From Rhizophagus irregularis (lineage: Eukaryota; Glomeromycota; Glomeromycetes; Glomerales; Glomeraceae), in contig NC_089444.1 of assembly GCF_026210795.1 (NCBI RefSeq), positions 2,842,501 through 2,906,500 on the forward strand: 64,000 nt of DNA, in the 5' to 3' direction. This document shows positions 11,001-21,192 of the stretch, in pieces (the stretch's first letter is position 1; each line of letters begins with the position of its first letter). Both the position numbers and the translations under genes were made by a program. The notes beneath the pieces are model-generated. The model searched no databases. It was not told the origin of the DNA and was given only the letters and a program-made list of their open reading frames with translations.

Positions 11001-14000
11001 ACTTACAACAGTATATTCAGCAATATGGAAAGATGGTCTATTATACAAGAAGTATAGTTGGAGTAATTATACAAGGGATTCAAATAAAGAAGTTGCTTTA
11101 AAATGTTTACATAATTCACAAGAATCCATTGATTCCTTAATAAATGAGGTATGAAATTTCTTTAAATATTTGAATATTCTTTTTTTAATCAGTATATTTA
11201 CAATTTTTAGGCTAAAAAATATCCAATAAAATATAAAGCATTTCAAGTAGTATATGGAATATCTCAAAATCCAGACACAGGAGATTATATTTTAGTTCTT
11301 AACTGGACAAGTGGAAATGAAAAAATTGATGATTTCATTCTAGAAAGACAATTAAATATTAATAATTTTGATAATAAAGTGCTTGAATGGATACCATACA
11401 TTCAGTTTAATGAAATTGAAAGGATAGGAAAAAATGAACTTACAACAGTATATTCAGCAATATGGAAAGATGGTCCATTGTGTTATCAGTATGGTAAATA
11501 TACAAGAAATCCAAATAAAAAAATTGCTTTAAAATGTTCATATAATTCACAAGGATCCATTGATTCTTTAATAAATAAGGTATGAAATTTCTTTAAATAT
11601 TTAAATACTTTTTTTTAATTAGTATATTTACAATCTCTTTTACCTATAATAATTAGGTTAAAAAATATTCAACAATATATAAAGAATTTCAAGTAGTATA
11701 TGGAATATCTCAAAATCCAAATACAGAAGATTATATTTTAGTTTTTAGCTGGACAAGTGGAAATGAAAAAATTGATGATTTTATTCTAGGAAGGCAATTA
11801 AGGATTATTAATCATTTTGATAATATAGTACTTGAATGGCTTGAATGGATACCATACAATCAGTTTAATGAACTTAAAGAAACAGGTAAAAATGGACTTA
11901 TAACTGTATATTCAGCAATATGGAAGGATGGTCCATTAAAGTGGTATTGGAAGGATGAAAACTATACAAGAGATTCAAATAAAAAAGTTGCTTTAAAATA
12001 TTTACATAATTTACAAGAATCCATTGATTCTTTAATATATGAGGTATAAATTTCTTTAAATATTTTAAATACTTTCTTAATTTGTATATTTACAACCTCT
12101 TTTATTTATAATTAGGCTAGAAAATATTTAGCAAAGTATAAACCATTTCAAATATTATATGGAATATCTCAAAGTCCTAATACAGGAGATTATATTTTAG
12201 TTCTTAACTGGACAAGTGGAAATGAAAAAATTGATGATTTTATTCAAGAAAAGCAATTAAAAATTGAAAACTATGATGATATAGTGCTTGAATGGATACC
12301 ATACAATCAGCTTAATGAAATTAAAGAAACAGGCAAAAATGGACTTATAACAGTATATTCAGCAATATGGAAGGATGGTCCATTATGCAAAAAGAATAAA
12401 AAGAGTAATTACTATACTAGAGATTCAAATAAAAAGGTTTCTTTAAAATGTTTACATAATTTACAAGAATCTACTGATTCTTTAATAAATAAGGTATGAA
12501 ATTTCTTTAAATATTTAAATACTTTTTTAATTAATATGTTTATAATTTCTTTTATTTAAAATTAGGCTAAAACATATTCAACAAAACGAGAAGCATTTCA
12601 AGCATTATATGGGATTTCTCAAAATCCAGATACAAGACATTATATTTTAGTTCTTATCTGGGCAAGTGGAAATGATAAAATTGATGATTTTATTCAAAAA
12701 AGGCAATTAAAAATTAATAACAATGATGATATAGTGCTTGAATGGATACCATACAGTCAGTTTAATGAAATTAAAGAGATAGTTAAAAATGGCTCTGTAA
12801 CAATATATTCAGCAATATGGAAGGATGGTCCATTTTATTGGAATAATCAGAATGAAGAATATACAAGAGATCCAAATAAAAAAGTTTCTTTAAAATATTT
12901 ATACAATTTACAAGATTCCATTGATTATTTAATAAATGAAGTATGCAACGAAATTTCTTTTAATTTTTAAGCACTTTTTTTAATTGAATATATTTACAAT
13001 TTTTGTTAATTATTATTAGGCTAAAAAATATTCAGCAAAATATAAAGCATTTCAAGTATTGTATGGAATATCTCAAAATCTAGATACAAGAGATTATATT
13101 TTGGTTCAAAATTATTGTATGTACTTGGAGAATTGGTTCAGAGAAAATGAAAAAATTGATGATTTCATTCAAGAAATGAAAATTAATGACTATAATGATA
13201 TAGTATTTGAACAGATACCATACAATCAGTTTAATGAAATTAAAATGACAGGTAAAAATGACCTTATAACAGTATATTCAGCAATATGGAAAGATGGTCC
13301 ATTGCATTATCATTATAGTCAGTATACAAGAGATTCAAATAAAGAAGTTGCTTTAAAATGTATACAGTATTCACATGAATCTATTGATTCTTTAATAAAT
13401 GAGGTAATGAAATTTCTTTAAATATTTTAATACTTATTTTTTTTTAATTAGTATATTTACAATCTCTTTTATTTATAATTACTAGGCTAAAAAATATTTA
13501 ACAAAACATAAAGCATTTCAAATATTGTATGGAATATCTTTAAATCCAGATACAGGAGATTATATTTTAGTTTTTAACTGGACAAGTGGAAATGAAAATA
13601 TTGATGTTTTTATCCAAGAAATGCAATTAAAAATAAATCATCATAGTGATATAATGTTTGAATGGATACCATATAACCAGTTTGTTAATATTAAGGAAAT
13701 AGGTAAAGGCGGTTTTGCTATGGTACATTCTGCAAATTGGAAAAATGGTCCATTAGAATATAATGCAGCTAATAAAGCATATAAAAGGAATCCAAATAGA
13801 GTAATTGCCTTGAAATGTTTGCATAATTCGCAAAATATTAGCAATAAATTTTTAAATGAGGTAAAAATTTCTTTTAAAATATTTATAAGAAAAATTCTTT
13901 ATAAACATAATAATGAAATAACTATTTTTATTATATATTTTAATAGGTTAAAAAATACTCAATAAATATAAGAAGTAACATTCTTAATATATATGGAATA

Positions 14001-14810
14001 TCTCAAAATCTAAATACAAATGAATATATTATGGTTTTACAATATGCAAAAGAAGGCAATTTTAATCATTGGATAAATGAAAACTATAAATATTTTAATT
14101 GGAAAGATAAATTATCTGCATTGAAAAATATTATTAATGGCCTTAAAGAAATTCATCAAAATAATATAGTTCATCGTGATTTTCATACAGGAAATATATT
14201 ATTTTTGAGTGATATAAATGAATTTGGTAATTGTATATCAATTTCAGATATGGGATTATGTGGAGAGGTTGGTAATATAGATGAAACTAAAATCTATGGA
14301 GTTATGCCTTATGTGGCTCCTGAAGTATTAAGAAGAAAGCCTTATACCAAAGAATCAGATATCTATAGTTTGGGTATGATAATGTATTTTATAGCAAGTG
14401 GAAGACAACCTTTTGATGATTATGCACATGATTATAATTTAGCATTAGATATTTGTAAAGGAGTTAGACCTGAAATAAATGAACCAGAAGCACCAAGATG
14501 TTACATTGAATTAATGAAAAAGTGTTGGGATTTAAACCCAAATAATAGGCCAAATATTTTTGAAGTAAATGAATTAATTGCATCATTTTATAAGTTATAT
14601 GATAGGAATTTTTTTACAGTAGAAAATGAAGAAATTGGATTGCAATTTAAAAAAGCAGAAGAATATAGAAAGGCAAATCTTCCATTCATTAAAAATCACC
14701 AAATAACTACCCATCCACAAGCTATTTACACATCTCGATTACTTAATCCTTTTACAGAAGATCTTCCAGAATATGATGATAATTCTCAATGTTTGGATCA
14801 AGTAATTTAA
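8057..14810 (+). CDS. Multi-N-lobe protein kinase, gene 1 (14 exons, about 1,933 aa)
   Basis: Exons are 8057-8473, 8548-8922, 8997-9368, 9433-9813, 9885-10259, 10325-10699, 10774-11148, 11211-11579, 11657-12043, 12116-12493, 12566-12940, 13020-13403, 13486-13860 and 13947-14810. All introns are 62-86 nt, GT-AG and phase 0. Exons 1-13 each carry a kinase N-lobe unit: an EWIPYNQF linker, a glycine loop, a VYSAxWKDGPL strand, a VALKCLHNSQ strand with the ATP-binding lysine, and the alpha-C glutamate as the last or next-to-last exon residue. Copies 1-12 mostly read GKNGLITV in the loop; copy 13 reads GKGGFAMV, the canonical form. Exon 14 adds hinge, VHRDFH catalytic loop (Asp near 1724), DMG in place of DFG, YVAPEVL and SDIYSLGM. 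ATG 8057 is chosen because the preceding in-frame codon is a TTG and the paralogue starts at the same place. Residues 7-30 are strongly hydrophobic, a possible membrane anchor. Expected to be a Ser/Thr- or dual-type kinase; substrates unknown. Confidence 0.88.
8548..13485 (+). repeat. Tandem exon array, 12 N-lobe exons after the first copy
   Basis: Twelve exon-plus-intron units of 434-470 bp follow one another. Each exon begins GCTAAAAAATAT or a close variant, contains YGISQNPDTGDYILV and ends ATAAATGAG or similar. Each intron begins GTATGAAATTTCTT and ends in TATTTATAATTAG-like sequence. Exons are 369-387 bp and always a multiple of three. One unit has an extra repeat of LEW (11838-11850), showing small in-frame slippage as well. 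Confidence 0.9.
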
Positions 14811-15530
14811 ATCCAAATGAAACATATAAAAAATTTTATTTAAAAAAAAATATGAAATTATTTGCTTGATATAAATTTTATAGCTTAATTTATAGTTTAT
14901 CCAACACTAAAGATATGTAAGTTTTTTACAAAAATAAATTTAGTTTGTAATTGGTATATTGAGTATAATATTTCTTTGATTTAATAGTAAGAATTATGCA
15001 ATGTTGACACTAAATGAAATAATCTTTATAAATTATATGTATGAATTAGTACATTTATATTGCTTTTTTATTCATTAGCAAAATAAATCTCTTCATTTCT
15101 TATATTTATAAAAGTATTTAATAGGAATGACATATGAAAATTATAAATGATGCTTAAGTAAGATATTATTTTTTTTTTCTGTAAACAGAATCTTAATCAT
15201 TACTTAAAGGCAAATAAAACATAAAAAAGTAAAAAGAAATTTTGGAATTTAAGTCTTTTAATACAATGCAATATTGAGTTTAAAAATAAAATCTACGTAC
15301 TATGAGATAGAAGCAATAACATTTAATATTTTATATTTGTATTTTATCATATAAAGTTTTGACAATACAGTAATTATAATATCAATATAAACTACAAGTA
15401 TGTATTTCCTACATTAGTCAATAAAAAATAAACCAACTGAAACAATATTATCTAATAGAAATTTATTTTGTAGCTTCTAAAAAGATTTCTAGATATATTG
15501 TATTGTACAATATTATTAATAGGTCAGTTA
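14811..15530 (+). other. 3' flank of kinase gene 1, paralogous to 46294-46905
   Basis: The sequence after the stop aligns with the 3' flank of kinase gene 2, for example TCCAATAGAAATTTATTTTA-like blocks at 15455-15475 and 46831-46853. Homology resumes at about 16080-16180 against 48310-48400, after unrelated insertions in both copies. It probably contains the 3' UTR. I see no clear polyadenylation signal that stands out from the AT-rich background. Confidence 0.55.
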
Positions 15531-16403
15531 CACTAATCTAAACTCTTTTTTTTTTGATTTTTTAATCACTTTTTTTAGGAAGTAGTAAGAGTGGGACAGA
15601 CTTTTCTTTGTTTAATACAAGAAACATTTACTAGAGTAATAAAAAAAAAATTGTAAGACGGACTGATGGTCTTTTGGTCAGTCTTAGTTTGGTCCCTGTG
15701 CCATTTAAATTAAAGGGTTGTTACTAATGAAAGCTGGCAAATAATGATTTGATTTGGATAAAAACCTATGTAATAAAATTTAACATAAAACGAGTTTTCA
15801 ATAAAATTTGATAATATTTTAATATATACGAAAGTTTTTATTGAAGTAAAAAATACATATAATAGCATTTGTGATAAAATTGAGAATTGAGAATGACTAA
15901 CCGCAATTGAATTATTGAAGTGATAAAATGAAGATGTCCGCCCTGTCGGTTCAGATCCAAGTCAGCACATATCAAAATTTAACAAACTGATTTGGAACTG
16001 ATGCACCGAACCGAATGGAATCATTGGAATGAAACAACTCAAGTTGGTCAACCAAAAATTTTTCCACCATCCTTAATTGTGCAATATAATGTATAGCAAT
16101 GCAATCCAAAATTTATGAATATCATTTTTGAATATGCTCTTTGGATATACATAGTGTTATACTGTTTTTTCCGCTCTGCATTTTCTGTTCACAACAATAT
16201 TGTTAACATTCACAAATTAATGTTTTAGGTCTTTACCAGACATCTCAAAAAAAAAAATACTTTCTTCTTAAATCTTCTCATCTGAGAAGATAGTGTCAGA
16301 TTTGATGCAAATCCTATTTTTTAACCAAAATAGTTTAGTATTGTAATAATATATTGTTATAAGTAGAATTCTTCATTTCATTATTTTTATTTAAAAATTT
16401 ATT
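15531..16403. other. Locus-specific insertion beside kinase gene 1, unresolved
   Basis: About 550 bp between 15531 and 16080 are absent from the paralogous flank. The segment contains a small hairpin (GACTGA and TCAGTC arms near 15660-15685) and a GGTTCAGATCC-containing stretch. No ends with inverted repeats or target duplication could be fixed. Confidence 0.35.
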
Positions 16404-16615
16404 AGGACCCAGAAATATATACATATGGTCAGGTAATAAAAAAAATTTTTTACTATGGGCTGTACGCATTTTTTCATGGCCTGAATTATGATAATGTCAG
16501 TAGGTTACTATAATAGGAAATAAAATTCTGACTGGTGTTATCAAAAATTATCTAAAAAAGGGAAGATTTTCATGAATTTTTTAGTTCAAAATACGCAAAC
16601 TCAAAGCCATGTATA
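16404..16615. mobile_element. Degenerate copy of the AGGACCC MITE family
   Basis: It starts AGGACCCAGAAATATATA and follows the same order of blocks as the intact 212-bp MITE at 36510-36721: a GGTCAGG block, TACGCATT, GGCCTGAATTATGATAAT and then AATACGCAAACTC. The right terminus has decayed (AGCCATGTATAG instead of a copy of the left end). It has no coding capacity. Confidence 0.65.
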
Positions 16616-17649
16616 GTTTATTAATAATTAAATTATTATTTAATAAGTATTATAACAAAATAAGTGATTCAACAATTAATTCAAATTAATAGATTATTAA
16701 CTTACGAGCTAAAATATTTAAACAAAGATATAGTTAAATTAATACTATATAAGTTTTCTATAAATAAAATTTCAATAATAAGTATATATTTATCTTTAAA
16801 TTCCTTGGTACTGCGTGAAACTAGTTTATTATATTGCAGATTAGTTTGATAAATTTTAAAACAAATCTAATTTGTATTATTAAACACTCATGTTATATAC
16901 TTTTTACCTTCCTCATCATCCCGGATACATTCAGGGTAACCGAATTTTAAGCCATTACCTTCTTCATATGTATATTTTCTTTATTGAACGCTTTTATTAA
17001 TGAAAGTCATATATATAGTAGTTTGGGTATACAAAAATGCTAATTTTCAGATTTCTGAACCAGATTTACCTAATAACAGCAAGAATGTATTACAATGTTC
17101 AAGATTACAATCACTAAAAGTTACAAAGGAAATGAAAAAATCAAAAAAAAATAATTGGATAAAAAATGTGGCGTGCAAATTCTGGTATTTTTAACGTTTG
17201 TTCAATTAGGTTTCAAGTAAGTGAAATAATAATTTACCGTCAGCTGTTCCCGCGATGTACTGTAACATTTCACTATCAAAGAGAAACCATGTGATAGATG
17301 GGACCAAGTGAATACTTTCATCTTGATTATAATCTCTGGTAGAGCAATTATTGTCCATGGTACACTAACAAAGTGACCGGTGTAAGTGTGCCAAATAATT
17401 TTTCACCTAGTCAATCGGTAACAATCAGGAGGAATCTAAAGCTTTGGTATGATTACGTATCTTGAAGCGACTGGTTAACAGCCCTTTGATAATTGTGTCA
17501 TTTAGCAACTAGATATTTGTAATAAATTTGATCTAAATAAATGAACCAATACTACAATTACTACTAATATAAATTAGATATAAATGTAGCATTATTAATT
17601 TACAAATTATGAATTTTTTTTTTATATTGTTTTTATATTTTAAGTGACA
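16616..17649. other. Intergenic stretch, nothing supported
   Basis: Short open frames at 16664-16849 and 17000-17194 have AT-driven composition and no recognisable motif. No RNA gene was seen. Confidence 0.5.
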
Positions 17650-18400
17650 ATTCATCACTTAACGAGAGAAAATGATCAGCAAAAATGGAATGCCATGTTC
17701 TTCCAAAGTAAAGTCCATGAATAAAAAACTAATACTTTGGCAACTTTGGAAATATAAAAATGAAGATTTTGCCTATCATTTCGAGTTATTTTCAAATAAA
17801 ATAAAAAATAAAATTTGTGCGACAGAGATCATCAAAATTATTGCATTGCAGTAAATCACGTGACTTTTATATATAGTTTGCGTAAACTATTTCCATGGTA
17901 AAAAATGAGATAGATAACTAAGCGAAGAATCACCTTTAAAACTTTGTTCATAGGTGCAATTTGACAAAATAAACAACTTTTGTTAATGTTAAAAGTTGAT
18001 TATTAAACTAGATTTTTTGTTATTTTTAAATTTTTATTTAGCAAAATGCCAAAATCAGTAAGTTTTTGGTTATTAAAAAATTAGAATTATTCATTGTGTT
18101 TTATAATTATAAATTTATTTTAATTTAAAATTATAGTTTAAATGGAAAATATGTATAATCTGTCATAATAAAAAGTTCACAAATTTGATGCGCAGTTTTT
18201 ATATAAAATTTCAAAATGCAGCAAATTTGACGATCTCTGTCGCACAAATTTTATTTTTTATTTTATCCCGAAAATTGCACAAAATGATATGCAAAAACCT
18301 ACATTTCTATATTCCCAAAGTTGTAAAGTATTAGTTTTTTACCCATGGACTTTATTTTGGAAGAACACGGCATTCCATTTTTGCCAATCGTGCACACCCG
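17650..18400. mobile_element. Inverted-repeat element with long arms, about 750 bp
   Basis: The left arm (about 17668-17860) and the right arm (about 18205-18390) are imperfect reverse complements for nearly 190 bp. Shared blocks include CAAAAATGGAATGCC, GTTCTTCCAAA, AAAAAACTAATACTTT and AATTTGTGCGACAGAGATC. The loop is AT-rich and non-coding. An open frame in the left arm (17672-17854) is an arm artefact. Arms differ at many sites, so this is an old foldback- or MITE-like insertion. Confidence 0.7.
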
Positions 18401-18629
18401 TTGACTAACGGACTATCCCTTAAAAATATAATTAATTATAAAAGTCATTTTTTTTATAAAACATTTACAACGAAACATATGGTTTTTTTTTTATCTAACA
18501 TTAATTATAAATACAATATTATATTAATCTTTTTCATTACATTAACGTATTTTAACTTTTGTTTGATAGCTAAATTTGGAAGTATTATTTGATAAATTAG
18601 TTCAGTATTAGCGAGTCAAAAACTAAATA

Positions 18630-18801
18630 CAGTAAACTCTCGATTTAACGAACTTGCAAATTTCCTAACACGTGACATTTAACCAATCAAATACGTCAAG
18701 CATCCCTTGTTATAATGAATCAGCTCTTTAAATTCTTCGCTATAATCTTGTAGCGAACTTGAGATGAAAACCAGAGGGTTCGTCATATCGAGAGCCGACT
18801 A
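18630..18801. mobile_element. pogo-like MITE, 172 bp, TA target site
   Basis: The left end reads CAGTAAACTCTCGATTTAAC and the right end, reversed, reads TAGTCGGCTCTCGATATGAC, followed in both by GAAC. TA flanks both ends (18628-18629 and 18802-18803). CAGT-type ends with CTCTCGAT are typical of pogo/Tigger elements, from general knowledge of that superfamily. No coding capacity. Confidence 0.65.
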
Positions 18802-19084
18802 TATATTTAATGAAACCAATAAGTAATTGTAAAATTATTTAAAAATACTCCAAAATTCAGTATTCACATATTAATCTTCAGACTGAGTTCAGAGTCACAT
18901 GAAATATGACATCATTTTTCAAGATCATAAATTTTTATTAGTTATTTTTGTAAAATATCAATAGGTCATTATTTTGCAACACAATAAGTACAAAGGCATC
19001 TCTCCATGGGGACAGAATATCATTTCTCTAATACGTCACCTACATCAAGTATTTGGACGGCACTTTTTCAAAAGCGCTAAACCG

Positions 19085-19335
19085 CATTTTCTCGCCATCC
19101 AGTGATTATAGAGTCATTGGAATTATCGTAATGAGACACGATATTTTTGTATTTCTGTGATCAATAGGTGATGAATTACCGTCAAAAGTTTCTAAGCCAA
19201 AAAATACCGATGACTTTTCATCTATTAAAGTCAAAGATATGAAAATACCGCCATTCGATACGTCTCGTTACGATGAATCTAATGAGTTTCAATTATCTTC
19301 CTACGATTGTTTGGATGGGTTGGTGTATTTAGACA
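19085..19335. mobile_element. Eroded fragment of the 1.2-kb foldback family
   Basis: Blocks match sub-units of the palindrome at 32944-34143 in the same order: CCATCCAGTGATT, then an inverted stretch CCATTCGATACGTCTCG and GAATCTAATGAG, then ACGATTGTTTGGATGG. Many substitutions separate it from the intact copy, so this is an older insertion. Confidence 0.5.
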
Positions 19336-19757
19336 CTTGGTACTGTTTACAAATAGAAAGAATACGTAAAATGTTAACCACTATAAAAAGTCAAAATGAA
19401 TAAGATATTTTTTCACAATATTCCAAACAATTATATTTAAAGTGGATTTGTCGTCAATTTACCTATAATATGGTGGTAACAATTATATAATATGGTACGG
19501 AAGTTTTAATCATATAAAATATTATTTCCATATAGATTTCAGAATTCAACAGGTTACAACGATTCAAAAAAAAGAACCTAAAGAGACAAAACATTTGTTT
19601 TGCCTGTAGATGCTGTTTGTCTATGATATAAGTGATTACTTTCTAAAAGTGTATTTAGAAATTTTATTACAGTTACTTCCTAAAAGTGCATTTAGAAATT
19701 TTATTGCAAAGTCTTAATTAAAGATTTTATTCCACTAACGATAATGAAATTGATTTA

Positions 19758-20195
19758 TTCCATATCGGCTGATTGGGGAAATTGGGCCTTACTTAATTGT
19801 TTCCCTAAACTATTAATATTACGTAATCTGATTCTCTAAAACTCAAAAAAATTTCCTTTTTTATGCGTTTAAGCCCCTTTTTACTTATGTAGAATCGCGT
19901 CTAACCCTCTTTTTATTATGTATATTATTATGTAAATCACATCTAACCCATTGTCCCTCTTCGTCCCAAGTACTATGATCCGTCAAAATATTTATTGTTT
20001 ATAACAGATGAGTTTCTAGAGTATTGATGCGAGTATATATATAATAAATGTAAAGCGGTCACCAGAAGTATCTTTAAGTGGCGTTAGTTTAATTTATTGG
20101 CTGACAATTGATATGAAGGTCCCTCTTACTGATCGCAAAAATATCCCCAAAATTTTAGGGACTTCCTCAATCGGCCGATATGCCTTACTTGACCA
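19758..20195. mobile_element. Candidate inverted-repeat element, about 440 bp
   Basis: CATATCGGCTGATTGGGGAA near 19762 matches the reverse complement of the right end near 20180 (CATATCGGCCGATTGAGGAA). The interior is non-coding. I could not define a target-site duplication, so boundaries are approximate. Confidence 0.5.
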
Positions 20196-20479
20196 ATTTT
20201 AGAAACATCTATTCAGAAATAATTTGCTTTATTTTTGTGGTATTTACTTTTTTTTTGCAAAAAAAAGAAATACGAAAATCATTCTACTAAATTTTTCATC
20301 CAATCATGTGTAGAGGATGTCGAAATTTTAATAAAATATTTTTTTTTTTTACAAAGATCCAATAAAGAACATTTAATAATAAAAAAAAAACAAAGTCATC
20401 AGAATACAATTTATCTCTTCTTACGTATCAAGTTTGTTAGTATAAAGAATTAAGAAGTCGCATTCCTAATATGTCCTAA

Positions 20480-21192
20480 TGATCTGATCCGGTTCGGACG
20501 TAGAACTCCGTAAAATTTCAAATTTCACGATTTTTCCGCGACCGGATGATCAACAAATCAGCGAATGCAGCGGCTAACCTTATTTTTTTTTGATATACTC
20601 GTTTTTGTATTGTTTGTATTGTTTGTATTTTTTTTGTGTTATGTTTACCAACCGTAAAAATAATAATACAATCGTTAAAAAACTCATTTAACAAAAAAAA
20701 AAAAAAAAAAAAAGTTAATTTTTTAAAATAATGGAAAAAGATATATAAAGAGAAAAATAATTTTTTTTTCTTAAATCAAAAAAAATTTGATTAGTTAAAA
20801 AAATTTTTTTAAAATGATCCTATACCAAATATTGGGGCGCATTAAAAAAAAATTTTAAACATTTTTTTTGTACAAAATTTTAAATTTAGATCATACAAGG
20901 TTGATCATGCATTTCATGCATTTACAATTTTTACGCCAACATTTTTAATGGCGCTTTCACAACATACTCGATTTATTATTCGTTAAAAAAAAATTACGCA
21001 GAATATTACGCAGTATGGCGCAAAAAAAAAAAAATGACACAGAAATTGTCATACAATAATTACGCAGTAAATTAAAATTATAAAAGAACCCCTACCGATT
21101 GTAAATTATTATTTTTTTTTTCTCTAACCCGATTGAAATCAATCACCCGTTTTTTTTTTTAAATCAAAAATAAAAAAAAAAAACGAACAATC
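20480..21192 (+). other. Low-complexity region upstream of the F-box gene
   Basis: It contains a short inverted repeat (ATCCGGT near 20485 and ACCGGAT near 20541), a poly-A run near 20690-20714 and several T/A homopolymers. The 5' UTR and promoter of the F-box gene must lie here but no element is convincing. Confidence 0.4.

Noticed and set aside
11067-11267. Minus-strand open frame inside kinase gene 1
   Set aside because: It is antisense to a conserved exon and intron and has hydrophobic AT-driven composition.
8587-12970. Each array unit as an independent small gene
   Set aside because: The in-frame starts are TTG codons within conserved motifs, and each unit is flanked by matching GT-AG signals in phase 0. 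A single spliced gene explains all units.
14031-14810. Separate 259-residue kinase gene starting at MVLQYAK
   Set aside because: That Met is the family's hinge strand, not a start. An acceptor at 13945-13946 joins this exon in frame to the N-lobe exons, and the paralogue has the same structure.
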